From Paulownia fortunei (Eukaryota > Streptophyta > Magnoliopsida > Lamiales > Paulowniaceae), in the NCBI GenBank assembly GCA_019321725.1, contig CM033106.1, positions 15,970,551 through 16,034,550 of the forward strand: 64,000 nt of DNA, in the 5' to 3' direction. The position numbers and the translations under genes were made by a program. Under the pieces are notes generated by a model. That model ran no database searches and was not told where the DNA came from. It saw nothing but the letters and a program-made list of their open reading frames with translations. How positions within the stretch are numbered: position 1 is the stretch's first letter; every line of letters starts with the position of its first letter. Below are positions 42,487 to 53,760 of this stretch, piece after piece.

Positions 42487-43770
42487 TTTCTTTTTTTTTT
42501 ATTTTACAAGTTTGTTGTTAAAAAATAGAGTAAGTATGGTGCTATTTATTGAGGTGTGAATAGGGAATGTATTTATTACATGACTTTTTCTTTTGTCAGA
42601 AAGGTTGAAAATAAGGACAAAATCTAAAAATTAGCTACTTACAGGTGAATGTACATGTTGTAGTGACAGTGGCTCACATTTTCGTCTAGTTTTACATCCA
42701 ATAATGGCTTAAACGCCATCTATGGGTCAAAAATATGCTTCCTAATCCAATTTTCTTATAAACTGGTGAATAGGGTTTTTTAATACCAAATTCCTAAGAC
42801 TATAACACTCATATTCATCCTAAAAGTGATTTCATAAATCATGAATTGCACGTTGTACTAATTTCACATGAATGGGCCTCAAAAGTCAATTTAATGTCAT
42901 CTAAAGACTCCATAATGAATTGAATTTTATTTTTTTGATTATTAGAAACCATTCCTAAGGAATAACACTTTATGTTGCAAGTCCATCGAGCACATTTGTG
43001 ACAAACTTGCCTTTTTTTTGCCCTTTATTTTTTTGAGTATGTGCTTTTACCAAAACTAGGCATATATCTAGTAAGCAAGTTTAAAAACTTGTATGGAAAC
43101 TCACCTGCTACTCTTACCTTTGTTTCAATTATCTGTTATATGTCCACTGGGATGCCCTTGTGCATAAGCATCTTTAATTTTTCAACCTAGGTTTTATAAA
43201 TTTTTAAAATTACATTTTAGGGATAAAAGAAAATCACTTGTTGAGAGTTAGAAGAATGTCATCCATTTTTAAAAGAATAAGAAAAGAGAATGAGAAAAAG
43301 AGAGAAACTTTGTACAAAGATTTTAGTTGTTTGAAAAACTAATAAGTCTGACTTACCGTTATCCGCCACTTAATTGGGAAGGATCTTAATTTTTGATAAT
43401 TTCATAACTTTTGTAGAAAGTGTAAGTGTCTTTGAAAAGAGTGAGTCAATAAAATCCACACTGCAAGATCTTTGTAGTGGTTTTCTTTGTTGAAAAGTGA
43501 CTACCATGTGCTCATGCATGATTTTTTTTTTAAAAATACTTCCTACTATATTGTCAGCATGCATTTTTTATTAGGACAAAATAAAATAGAAAAAAGTAAA
43601 AAACTTAAATGGATAAAAAGAAAAAAGAATGAGAGTTAGAGAAAATAAATTTGTAATTATCGGCTCTCATAATTTTTTTTTCCATCCATTGGGTTGTCTC
43701 CTATCAAGCGCTTGGTTTAATGTTCTCAGCTGAACATTGACTCCTTCACCACTCATCAATATATGCTGCC
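42487..43770 (-). repeat. Athila 3' region upstream of the LOG-like fragment
   Basis: This is AT-rich, with no recognisable coding frame. A run of A lies directly before the LOG-like start (minus strand, 42501-42491). At 43720-43695 the minus strand reads AAACCAAGCGCTTGATAGGA followed by GACAACCCA, a motif I associate with the region after the Athila polyprotein. The 64-codon frame at 43370-43564 has no recognisable match. Confidence 0.5.
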
Positions 43771-43781
43771 AAAGTCATCCT

Positions 43782-44160
43782 CTATTCAATCACCATCTTA
43801 TAATTTTGAATTACCCAAATAAGTTTATCCGCTTGTAATTGAGTGAGGTCTTTAGCAATACTGACTAATGGTATTTTTTTCTCACCTAAGTAGACATATT
43901 TAAGATGGTTTGGGATTGGTTTAAGCTCCATTATAGGTATCTGCACCATATAAGCTAGAAGCCTCTCATTTGCTATTGGCAATTCAACATAAAATACATC
44001 ACACCTTGATTTTTTTGGCAACAAATCTAGCCCGATTAAATCATTTTCCACATCCCCAACATTTTCATATCCAACTTCTTTTCTTTCAAATCCTCCATAA
44101 GGAGAGGTTTATATAAAGTAACCTCTACTCCATCCTTGCCAGTGAAGTCAAGCATTTTTA
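43782..44160 (-). pseudogene. Athila pre-reverse-transcriptase segment
   Basis: An open frame at 44051-43782 reads MENDLIGLDLLPKKSRCDVF, PIANERLLAYMV, IMELKPIPNHLKYVYLGEKK, IPLVSIAKDLTQLQADKL and IWVIQNYKMVIE. The ELKPxPxHLKYxYLG block is the conserved stretch just before reverse transcriptase in Athila-type polyproteins. The frame ends where RT should begin, and sequence passes within about 80 bases to 3'-region motifs, so RT, RNase H and integrase were removed by one deletion. Confidence 0.8.
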
Positions 44161-44169
44161 TGATATGGG

Positions 44170-44640
44170 ATTAATAATGTTAACTGCAGAAACAACATTC
44201 ACATCAGTAGGACATCTCATGCTTAAAAATAATTATATTTTATAAACTCGCCATCAATCTCCATAGTAAGAGTGCCATCATGAATATCAATCTTAGCTCG
44301 ACTGTCTTCATAAATGGTCTTCCCAAAATAATGGTGTAGGATTAGGGCATGTGTCATCCTCCACCTCAAGAACATAAAAATCAGCAGGGAAAGCTAATTC
44401 ATTTAACTACACAAGAACATCTTTCACAACCCCTATTGGATATGGATTAGATCTATCAGCTAATTATATGATAATACCAGTTTCTTTTAAAGGTCCTAGA
44501 TTTAAAGAAACATAAATAGAATATGTCATAACATTAATTGATGCTCCTAAATCTAACATGCATTTTTCAAATCAGGTCTTACCAATGGTACAATGGGATG
44601 GTAAAAGTGCCCAGATTCTTATACTTTGGATGGAGTTTTC
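44170..44640 (-). pseudogene. Athila protease (broken)
   Basis: The minus-strand translation gives FEKCMLDLGASINVMTYSIY, VSLNLGPLKETGIII, LADRSNPYPIGVVKDVLV, LNELAFPADFYVLEVEDDTC and PNPTPLFW, followed after a one-base loss by RAKIDIHDGTLTMEIDGEFI-like sequence. This aspartic protease type carries DLGA in place of DTGA, and that site is present. Two stops and a frameshift near 44335 break it. It lies between the gag linker and the pre-RT segment, as expected. Confidence 0.83.
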
Positions 44641-45091
44641 TTTGAAGAACCACCAAAACATTCTCCCCTACACTTACTTTTTCATCCCCCCTCAACTTTC
44701 ATTTGTTAGTGAATAGCTTTTTGAGCAACTTAGCATATTGAGGTACCTACTTGATTGTATCAAGAAGAGGGATATTTACCTCCACTTTTCAAAAAGTCTC
44801 AAGGATCTCCTTTTCTTACTCATTTTTCTTAGAATTTGCTAACCTACTAGAAAAAGGTGGAGTTGTTACATAAGTATGAGAGAGAGGTTTAGGAGTGGTT
44901 ACCACCTTTAGATTCTCCTTAAGATGAATAATCTTGTCAACAACATTTTTATTTTGAAGAGTTGTGATCAAATTAGACTCCTTGATTGAATTTTGAACCT
45001 GAAGAAGAAACATAACATTGAGAGAAAGGATTAGGTTGAGGTTAAGTAGGAAATTTACCTTTTTCATGAGTACATAAAGAAGCTGTCAGTG
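44641..45091 (-). pseudogene. Athila gag-protease linker (broken)
   Basis: An open stretch at 45067-44816 ends HTYVTTPPFSSRLANSKKNE. After a stop it continues EKEILETF, KVEVNIPLLDTIKQVPQYAK, LLKKLFTNK and VSVGENV. The proline-rich SRLxxSKK block followed by a VxVNIPLLDxIKQVPxYAK block is typical of the Athila stretch between gag and protease. Confidence 0.8.
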
Positions 45092-46007
45092 TTAAAAGTG
45101 TGCTTTTGATCTCATTGATGGCTTGTGAAGTCTGGTTAGTGATGTTTGTTTGTGCATGTATAAATTCTTGCAAAGTATCCTTAAGAGATTTTGTATGTAG
45201 AGCTGGATAAGAAGGAAAGTTTGGTGGCTTTTGTGAATGTAATGATTGTCACGGTTATCATCTCGCCAACTAAAATTAGAATGATTTCTCCATTGTGGAT
45301 TATAAGTTTCAGAATGTAGAGAATGAAAAGGCTTTTTGAATGTGTTCATAACATTTGCTTGTGTTGAAATATTTAGACATTCATTGGTGGAGTGTCCCAC
45401 AAGTTCACGAATGTTACAAACTTTTTTATCTTGCACATATATAATTTTCTTTACTTTTTTAAGTTCCACGACCTCAACTTTTCTTGTTAAACTAGCAATC
45501 CTAGCATTTAGATTATCTTCTTGACTAAGGTAATATTTTTTTTTATTACTATTAGCAAGATTAGATCTAATAGAACCTTTGAAAGAATTAACATTATGCC
45601 ATGATTGAGACTTTTCTGCCAAATGGTCTAGATATTCTAGGGTTTCATTATGTTCTTTATCAAGAAACTTACGATTACACATTATTTCAATAGGTTGTTT
45701 TATTTTAGGAGTTAAACTTTCATAAAAGAAACTAATTAAGAGCCATGGCACATACTTCATCAAATTCTTTCAGATACAAGTAAGGGCTTTCGAAGTCTAA
45801 ACCATGGAAATTAGGAAGTATCATACTTGGCTTGAACCAAAAGTTATTTACATTTAGAGGAAAAATGAAACAAGAAGGAGAAGAAAATTCGAGGAGGTTA
45901 AAAGTAATAACGCATGGTATGCACCTGTTGATTTTTATTTTCATCCTGAACACTTTCATTTTCAGCCATGGTGGAAGTGTGTGGAGGTTAATCAAATAAA
46001 TTTCCAA
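45092..46007 (-). pseudogene. Athila gag (broken)
   Basis: Two overlapping minus-strand frames (46007-45732 and 45763-45092) together cover part of gag. The first ends FKPSMILPNFHGLDFESPYL, YLKEFDEVCAMALN. The second contains ISFFYESLTPKIKQPIEIMC, NRKFLDKEHNETLEYLDHLA, EKSQSWHNVN, CNIRELVGHSTNECLNI and NTFKKPFHSLHSETYNPQWR, then NHSNFSWRDD. These are classic Athila gag blocks. Between the frames about 100 residues are missing, so the overlap marks a deletion with frameshift. The CCHC-type knuckle is degraded. The product would have been the capsid of a virus-like particle. Confidence 0.87.
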
Positions 46008-46124
46008 ATAAAGGTTTAGAATTATTTCTAACTAAATAAGAATTATGATTATGATACCATATGAACATATAATCGTAAAGAAAACAAACACATAATATTT
46101 CCAAACCTAAATACTTACCTGGCC

Positions 46125-46149
46125 TTCCCCAACAATGATACAAAAAAAT
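46125..46149 (-). other. decayed primer-binding site of Athila
   Basis: Minus strand TGTATCATTGTTGGGGAA lies just inside the LTR. It resembles the Athila-type site used with aspartate tRNA, with several C-to-T and G-to-A changes. Confidence 0.5.
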
Positions 46150-47947
46150 TGCTACAACGTTAAGATTGCAAACCCAAGTGTAGATTATGTCAAGTAATAA
46201 ATTTTTTAGGAGTTCAAGGTTGATACACAGAGAAGTTTTTTAAAGTTTTTAGGATTATATTTCTTCAAAGATGGGCTTTATATAGTTTAGAATATAAAGA
46301 AAAAATTATATTATAACTAAAAAATCAAAGTAATAAAAGTACTAAGAATTATGGATCCGCTTTTGAGTTTTGGATAGAGGATCGATTATTTATTATTATT
46401 TTTTTGCCTCTTTTAAGTGCTACCATTAGAATCCATATACAATGAAGGTTCAAATGAAAAGATATTATCAAATAGCTCATACATTATGATAATCATGATA
46501 TTGTTATACTGTTTGCAAATTATCTCTTAACACCAATACTTATTTATGGGATCAAGTATTTATGCACTCCTTTGTCTACAACAATTTAAGTTTTCATGTT
46601 AGTAGTTGGTGTAGTAGAACCGTACAATAAGCTAAATGAACCCAAGTATTTGTTATGCTATTGGTGATATAAAAATAAAGAATCGCCACTAAATAAGGAA
46701 GGTTTTAATGCCAACACTTATTTATGGGGTCAAGCATTTATGCACACCTTTATCTATAACAAATTAATATTTCACGTCAGTAGTCGATGTAGTAGAATCA
46801 TACAATAAGCTAAATGAACCCAAATATTTATTGTCCCATTGGTGATACATAAATCAACAATTACCACAAAACAAGAAGGGTTTCAACCAAAAATGAAAAC
46901 AAAAATACAAAACACCTAAACATTATGCACCTTTATAATCTTCCCTTTTCTACATCAAGAGGTTCATCCTTTTTTCTCAACTAAATGAGATTTAGAAAGA
47001 TATAATGAAAGTAGAAAAAAAAGTAAAACTAGAGAATACATTTCTATTACTACTAAAAAACTTACATTACTACTAGAAAACTTAGCATAAAGAAAGACAA
47101 TAATAAAACTTTCTTTTCCTATCTATGAGTTTTTATGTGTCTTGAATGACATCCAAGAGCCCCTATTTATAGTTGAAAAGTGCCTAAATTAGCATTTCCA
47201 AATTCAACCCAAATGCACTCCAAATTTACTTCAAATATGCTCTAATTTTACATGTCCTTTTTAGATCTGAATTTTGTCACACATTTTTCTCTATGAAATC
47301 AGCTAAATTTGGAAACGTGATCAACATGAAAGTTGTATATTTTCTATTATCTTTACTTTTCAACTTAAATTACCTACTTCTAACCACTAGGGAGAGATTT
47401 ATCCTTGATTTATGGAGATGTATCAGCACAAATATATCCCTTCTAATATACACATTTGGAAGAACTTTCAGCTTGAATCAAGGCTGAATTAGCTGAGTTC
47501 TAATAGCAACATTGTAGTTCTATCACTTGGCTTTAAAATAAAGCAAGACTCAAGTCCAGAAGATTTTTGAACATGGAGTTATGCCCAAAATTTAAAAATT
47601 GCACAAGTTTGGAAACATGTTTATTTTGAATTTAATGCTAGCTCAACAATCACTTGCAAAGTCCAGTAATTTCTTTCATATATTTTGATTTACACATGAT
47701 GGACTTAGGTAAAAATGACAAATTTTTTTTGTAATTGTGATGCTTCTTTTATCCAATAAAATATTATCTCCTAACTTGCTCACGAAACGTTTTTGTCTTC
47801 TTTAGTTTCATTTTGATTCTTTTTTATCTTTCTTTGTTCATTGATTCACTGACACAAAATATTAATAAAACTATAATATTAACAAGAATAAAGCAAGAAA
47901 AGTATAAATGACTTGATACAAAAATATGTCAAAATATGCACTTATCA
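46150..47947 (-). repeat. Athila LTR, right copy (5' LTR)
   Basis: A 1.8-kb LTR with plus-strand ends TGCTACAACGTTAAGATTGC and AAATATGCACTTATCA. It matches 37564-39315 throughout. A short internal repeat of ATTACTACTA(A/G)AAAACTTA occurs at 47045-47085. Confidence 0.87.
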
Positions 47948-48566
47948 ATTATTGGTATTTGCTTTATTTCGATATGGACTAAATCATCTTATATCAATGC
48001 TTGGAAGCCATTTCTATATATTTTTGAATTGATATCATGTTTGTTGTATGAATGATGTTATATTTACGATGAGCAAAAATTATGTTTTTAATACTTCTTG
48101 AGTTTTGGCCAATTTTAAGATGATACTTGTTGTTGTGATTGAGATCGGAATGTAGTGTTGCAACAAGTGCTTATATAGGATTTAGTATATGCAGTAGTCA
48201 TAGACGTTATAGCAAAAAGCTAGAGGAAGTAAAAAAGCTCAATCATCATTAGTTAGTTAAACCCATCGTAGGGATATAACCAATTACTTCTAGTGGTAGA
48301 TTTGATATATCTTGGGAGAGAATATCATATACATTTAGAATTCCCACTTATCACATAACTAAACACTAATCCTAACCACAAACTTGTGAAATCATAATGA
48401 CATAGAATGGTGATCTATAGCATTGACTCTTTTTTATCTTGAATTATATCCCCTACACTCATTGATCTTGATTTTTGCTTAGCTAATTTGTTTATAGTTC
48501 TTCATCATATTCTATACTAAAACTTGACACCATACACTTGCAGTAGGATTATTTAAATCCACAACA
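47948..48566 (+). repeat. 3' part of a gypsy-type LTR, plus strand
   Basis: This matches the second half of 8939-10514, from TTGCTT(A/T)ATTTC(A/G)ATATG(G/A)ACTAAATCA to the tail CTTGACACCATACACTTGCA, and ends CCACAACA. Its 5' part is missing; the Athila LTR begins there. Confidence 0.7.
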
Positions 48567-48579
48567 TATTAGTGTAGCT

Positions 48580-50220
48580 TGCACATAAATGCAATCTAAT
48601 TCTGCAAGTGTGCAGGCCAACAAGTAATAAAGTGTATGAGTATACGGATGTAATGTGCCTAGACAGTATGTGAGCAATTACTGAAGTATAGGTAATCCAA
48701 CTATATTTAACCTATCAAAAGTTTGGTAGAATGACTTGAAAATCTAAAACTACAAATTAACAAGCAACAAAAACTAAAAAGAAAAACAGAGGATCTAAAC
48801 TTAGGTGAAGAAGTACCAAGGTATTGGATTGCCATTCTATTGTGTTGTGAATTGTTACAAGTTAGTGAATAGGATTGATATTGAATTGTGTGACAGTGGG
48901 AACTTCGATTTTATGTGATGCTCTTTTCCAAGATGTACCACACCTATTACTAGAAAGCAACCGGTATGTTCCAATAAAAGTTTAACAATCCAATAATGCA
49001 TTAGGCTTTGTGACTGCCTCTAGCTTTCGACAATCAAGTCTGTGACTACTGCGCGTGTTAACTCCTATATTCATATAGTGACCTAACCCATGACATACAC
49101 TACACAAGCACTTGTTAAGATACTACCTTCTGGTCTCAATCGTAACAAGAATATTCATCTCAAAATTAGCCAAATTTCAAGAAGCAATAAAAACTTTGTG
49201 CATGCTCATCACAAATCAACAATCATCCACATTACAACTTCATAGAAATAGTTTTCCCAGCCTTGGCAAAGTTGAGTTTAGTTCATAATGAAATAGAGAA
49301 AACAACACTTGTTTCTCAACATCATGCCTTTTCAATATTTTTTAGAACTAAACAAATTCAAAAGAAAACTAAAGTAAAAGTTACAACCGCTTTGGAGAGT
49401 CTTGACTTCTAGCTTTAGATTCTCTTTGTCCAAAGTAGCTCATTCTTCCCTTTGTCTTGAATCCCCAATTCCTTGATGATGGGCATGTGTGTTTTTGGTG
49501 TAGTGTGTGGAGAAATATAGAAGAATAGGTTTTTTGGGTTGAGAGGAAAAATGTATAAGAATTTAGGTATAAAGTATGTGGGTGATGAATTTTATGTACA
49601 ATGTTATTTATTGTGTGTTGTTTAAGAAAATTATATGTAAGCGTATGTATATCTATCATTTGTGTGAAGTAATTGTGTGTATATAGTGTATCCAATAGGG
49701 TGTCACATGATGTGTAAGGGTGTAGTGATGTATAACAAGAAAGATTCCATGCATGGATTAAATTGCCACTTTCCTTTAAAATGCTGCACATATTCTTTTT
49801 TAATATTGGACCACTCGTACCACTACGTGGAGATCAGGTGTCGCAGTGCCAAATGCCCTATTCCTCTAGTGTTGTGGTGCGTTGCGGTGCTTGAAGGAAG
49901 GCTGCTCACTGCCCGATTTCTAAACATTGTGCCACAACACGACCTAGGGGGAGTGTCGCGGTGCGAGGTCTTCTTCAGCAGATGCTGCGCCGCCTAATAG
50001 GGGGTGTCGAGGCACCTTAAAAAATGGCGAGACCCTGGTGGGTGTCACGGCGCGAGTTCATTATTGTCCAATTTTTGTCATTTTTCATCTTATCTTTACT
50101 CCATTCTTCATTTTTAGTCCCTACACATAATTATCACAAAATAAGGCACAATTGTATTAATGATAAGGCAAAAATATATGCAATTATGCTCATAGAGGTG
50201 TCAGAAATATCATAATTTAT
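48580..50220 (-). repeat. gypsy-type LTR, minus strand, tail-to-tail with the previous
   Basis: This is the complement of the 8939-10514 type. The plus-strand start TGCACATAAATGC lies 13 bases after the end of the plus-strand copy. The minus-strand 5' end near 50212-50228 reads TATGATATTTCTGACACC. The section at 49810-50060 is the GC-rich part (GGTGTCGCAGTGCC, GTGCGTTGCGGTGC, GTGTCGCGGTGCGAG). Upstream on the minus strand lies gypsy pre-RT coding sequence, so it is the 3' LTR of a gypsy element that lost most of its interior. The 136-codon frame at 49791-49381 is chance. Confidence 0.7.
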
Positions 50221-50380
50221 GAGCTTCAAATGAGGGAGAAAGGGTTTAAGTTCAAGGATATGAGGCTCCAAAATGGATGACTTTAGTTGTGTAGAGGGAG
50301 ACCTCTCTAGTACTTCAAAACATGGTTGAACACTCCTTTTGTAAGGAGGGTTGGCATTCAAACTCACCACAACAACTCAT
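50221..50380 (-). pseudogene. gypsy-J pre-RT fragment
   Basis: Minus strand: VVVVSLNANPPYKRSVQPCF, EVLERSPSTQLKSSILEPHI, LELKPFLPHLK. The LELKPxxxHLK block is the conserved stretch before reverse transcriptase in Athila/Tat-type gypsy elements. The frame then passes into LTR sequence, so everything between pre-RT and the 3' LTR is deleted. Upstream it is cut by copia LTR I. Confidence 0.65.
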
Positions 50381-52433
50381 TGTTAAAGTAGGATATCCAG
50401 CGCCCCAATTAGATTGGGTGTATTGTACTTTTTTCTTTTGTAAGATTGTCTTATTGGGAACCATATTAATAAAAAGACACTTTCTTTATCTTATGTCTTG
50501 CATTTTTATTTATGCTCATTAGATAAAGTTCTTAGACCAAATTTAGCTATGGGGTATGGTCACACATATGATGACGATCAAGGAACATGCCTCTAAGGCT
50601 TTGGTCTTAATTAATTTCTGAGTTGAGAGCTTTTTGAGATGAAATATCAAATATCCCAGTATGACTCTCACATATGATGCATGCTTATAAGACAAGGATG
50701 TCACATTCTATTTGCATTAGTGTAGAGACACAAATGCATGTATGTGGGTGCTTGTTAGAGAACAAGTACACCAAACATGGCCTGTAGGAAATTCTTAGAT
50801 GGAGGCTTTGCCTGTCGAAATAAGAATTCCTATATTGTGATAGTACACGGCTAGTCCTCGAACTTAAGGCGCGATGGTAGCCTTGTGTGCATCCTACAAC
50901 CCTTTAATATATATTTTGGTTGTTGGACAATCACAAATGGGGTATATTGGGTGTTGCACTGGTGTGTATAGAGGTTTGTCAATGGCTAACTTAGAATTCG
51001 ACACTTATCTTTTTAACAAGAAAATCTTCTGTGTTTTTTATAGTTCGTGATTTAAAGACCTTAACCAAGGCAGGATGAATTTTGATTCATCAAGAATCAT
51101 TGAAACTTGAAATCGCTATTATACTTAAGACTAGTTTGCCATGATTACTTGTTAGATGTTTTCATGGATAGAGGGGTTCTTGGAATTAAGGAGTTAATTC
51201 CAAGCGGATTAATTAATTAGATTAATTAATTAAAATAATTATTATTCATAAGTTGCAAATGTTGTAACATCATTACTAGTTTAGTTGTGAACCTAAAAGG
51301 TCATACACATATTTGGAGTAGAACATTTCTAATCTAGGAATTAATCAAAGTAGTTGGATTTATTTAATTAATGGAGATTAATTTATGGTTTAAATTACTT
51401 CAATGGGTTGAATTAATTATTCAATTAAGTAAAGAGATTATTTAATTGAACATAATAAGATTAGGAAGTCCAATTGGAGTGTAGTAATTCATTGATTGGA
51501 TCAATTAATTAAAAATGGGTAAATTTAATTAATTGGATTAATTAATTAATGGATTTTGTAAAATTCCAAGCCCAAAATTAAGGTGACTTTTTATTTAAAA
51601 GGTCCACTTGAATTATTAGAAGAAATTAAAAAATATGATAATATGATTTTCTTATTAATTATCTTATGAAGATAATTAGAGATATTAGATATCTATCTTG
51701 ATTGCATTGAAAGAGTCTAACACAATCCAGAAGAGGGAGAAGAGGGTTGATTTTGTGGCTTGTAGAAGACCACAAATTGGCCACATTCATTCTATAGGGA
51801 TAGGTTCATTAAATTGTTTATTTTTGGAGAGTTTGACTCTTCCAAAACAAGTAATTTCAACAAATGAACATATAGGGAAATGATGGAAATTATTGGATAA
51901 TTTTCAGCTAGCTATTTTCCTTGATATGGCCAAAAATTGAGGATGTATCTATACCAATTTTTGATCACTTCATTGTATTAAGATATATTTTTTTTCATAA
52001 CACTTTTCTCTTTTTCAAAAAACCTCTTCCAAGATAATAAAAAATATCCACTTTGATTCTATGTATTGAATTCTTATTTCCACAAGTTGGATTAAGAATT
52101 AATACACACAAAAACACTCCAATCTAGATTAGCAAAAGAATTAAAATTCACTAGCGAGATTTTTAATTTGTGTTCTAGTACATTTGGATCCTTTGTGAAC
52201 CTTTTTCAAGAGTGATTGATAGTAATTGATTGCTACATACCCAATAGCAACCGGGGTGTATAAAATGTAAAAATCCAATACTTTATTTACTCTTTTGTAA
52301 AACTATAAAAAACACGTGATCATTAGAATCCCTTCAAACTTGGGGTGATGTAATAATTGTTATTGCATGTATTTATTTTAATTTAATTTTTAAATTTTGT
52401 TGCACACACCCTGTTGTTATAGCAAACCCAATA
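50381..52433 (+). mobile_element. solo copia LTR I
   Basis: A 2.05-kb LTR from TGTTAAAGTAGGATATCC to AGCAAACCCAATA, inserted in minus-strand gypsy-J. No internal copia sequence adjoins either end, so it is a solo LTR. Flanks CTCAT and CCCGT agree at 3 of 5 bases, a possible decayed duplication. The AAGTAGTAGG-type landmarks are weaker than in the other LTRs, and the TTAATTAA-rich part (51180-51560) is shorter. Confidence 0.82.
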
Positions 52434-52470
52434 CCCGTATCCCTTCATCATTCTCATCCTCTTCCTTACC
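52434..52470 (-). other. short spacer, probably gypsy-J
   Basis: Thirty-seven bases lie between LTR I and the hAT-like element. Minus strand, GTAAGGAAGAGGATGAGAAT can be read as acidic KEEDENDEG, compatible with a polyprotein linker, but too short to prove. Confidence 0.3.
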
Positions 52471-53760
52471 CAGGGGCGGAGCCAGAATTTCAGTACAAGG
52501 GGGCGAGATTCTATTATCAAAAATATAATATTGATTATTTTTTTCACCTATAAAAGTATTTTATTCTTGTGATTTTTTTATTAACTAATTATTAAAAAAA
52601 ATACAACTATAAATAAAAATGTGATTTTATAAATAAATTTCTCAAAGCAATCATATCTACAAAAGTATTCGAACAAAAAAATAACTTCTAAATGAAAATA
52701 AGAATCAATTCTAATTCAATCTAACACAAAACAAAAACTAACTTACAAAGTTATAAAATATAATCTGGATATTAGAGTAATTCTCACAGTTTCATCATAA
52801 TCTTATGAGTCATTATTAAGTGTTCAAAATTATCTTATTATTGCAAAAAAAGAAAAATGTTCTTCAAATAAAACACAGTTTATATAAGTAGCTGCACATT
52901 TATAAAAGATTATTTGAGGAAAAGTGTTCAACAAAAAAAATAATTTTAATTTTCTAATTGTGATGTTGTGAAATCATATTTTCAAAGCGTAACAAAGATG
53001 AAATGGGAATCTAATTCTTATTGGACCAAACAAAACTCAAAAGTAAATGAAACGCAAAGTATTAGACAAAATAAACTCTGTAAAATAAATAAATTATATA
53101 ATGTGCATGAAAAATATTGTAAGAAAACAATGAATTAAAAATATATTAAAAAACTAATGAAGTTCTTAATTATTTTTACTGTGAAAGAGAACTATTATTT
53201 AAATAAAAATAATTCTTTATGTTATAAAAATTTATAGTAACATGTTAAAAATAGATTTGTCAATCAAGCTTTCTTCCAGAAACTATCGCAAACATCTGAT
53301 CATTATTTCATAATCATTAACCAAATGAAATGTATTTTGAAAAACCTATACTTATGATTTTTTGCAACATAAAAATTAGAATAATCTCAAATAATAATTA
53401 AACAAATTGGAATCAAATAAGTTAAAAACTAACAAATAAGTTTAAAAAATAATAATAATGAGTATTTTTTGACTAATATAAACCATGTTTGTAGAGACAA
53501 AATCATAATAAAGTATTAATAGTAAAAACACCTTTTAGAACTTTATATTAATAATAATCATTTAAAATTTTGAAAAAAATGAAGTTTCAAATAATTTAGA
53601 ATATCTTTAAATTTACATATTCAAAACAAGATTATAAAAATTTGAGAGGGGGGCAACTGAGATATTTCATAATTCAAAGGGGGGCAAGATTTTTAATTTT
53701 ATTAAATTTTTAAACAAAAAAAATATTTGTAAAAAATTGAGAGGTAGGGGGGGGGGGGCG
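52471..53760 (+). mobile_element. hAT-like non-autonomous DNA transposon
   Basis: It starts CAGGGGCGGAGCCAGAATTT, then AAGGGGGCGAGATT. Its right part has GAGGGGGGCAACTGAG, CAAAGGGGGGCAAG and finally GAGGTAGG, a run of 12 G, and CGATTG. CAGGGGCGGAGC is the kind of terminal repeat known from plant hAT elements. The matching inverted end (GCTCCGCCCCTG) is not visible at the right, so that end is truncated or very degraded. The interior is about 85% A+T with no transposase frame. It separates the gypsy-J protease from the rest of gypsy-J. Confidence 0.55.

Larger units (their letters stand above)
37564..47947 (-). mobile_element. Athila-type Ty3-gypsy element carrying a LOG-like fragment
   Basis: In minus-strand order the element has an LTR (47947-46150), a decayed primer-binding site, gag (46007-45092), linker and protease (45067-44170) and pre-RT segment (44150-43782). 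No RT, RNase H or integrase follows. A 3' region (43770-40251) includes a LOG-like gene fragment, then a polypurine tract, a partial LTR, a second polypurine tract and a full LTR (39315-37564). The TGATAAGTGC LTR start, the gag and protease strings and the AAGTGTGGG-type tract are typical of Athila. The left flank is copia LTR H and the right flank a gypsy-type LTR, with no matching duplication, so the two halves may come from different insertions. Confidence 0.85.

Noticed and set aside
37561..47952. A 5-bp target-site duplication for the Athila
   Set aside because: Bases next to the LTRs are AATAT on the left and ATTAT on the right; the surroundings also differ, so no duplication is claimed.
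49381..49791. 136-codon minus-strand frame with THTLYTHN-type sequence
   Set aside because: Low-complexity translation of CA/TG-rich LTR sequence; not conserved in the related LTR at 8939-10514.
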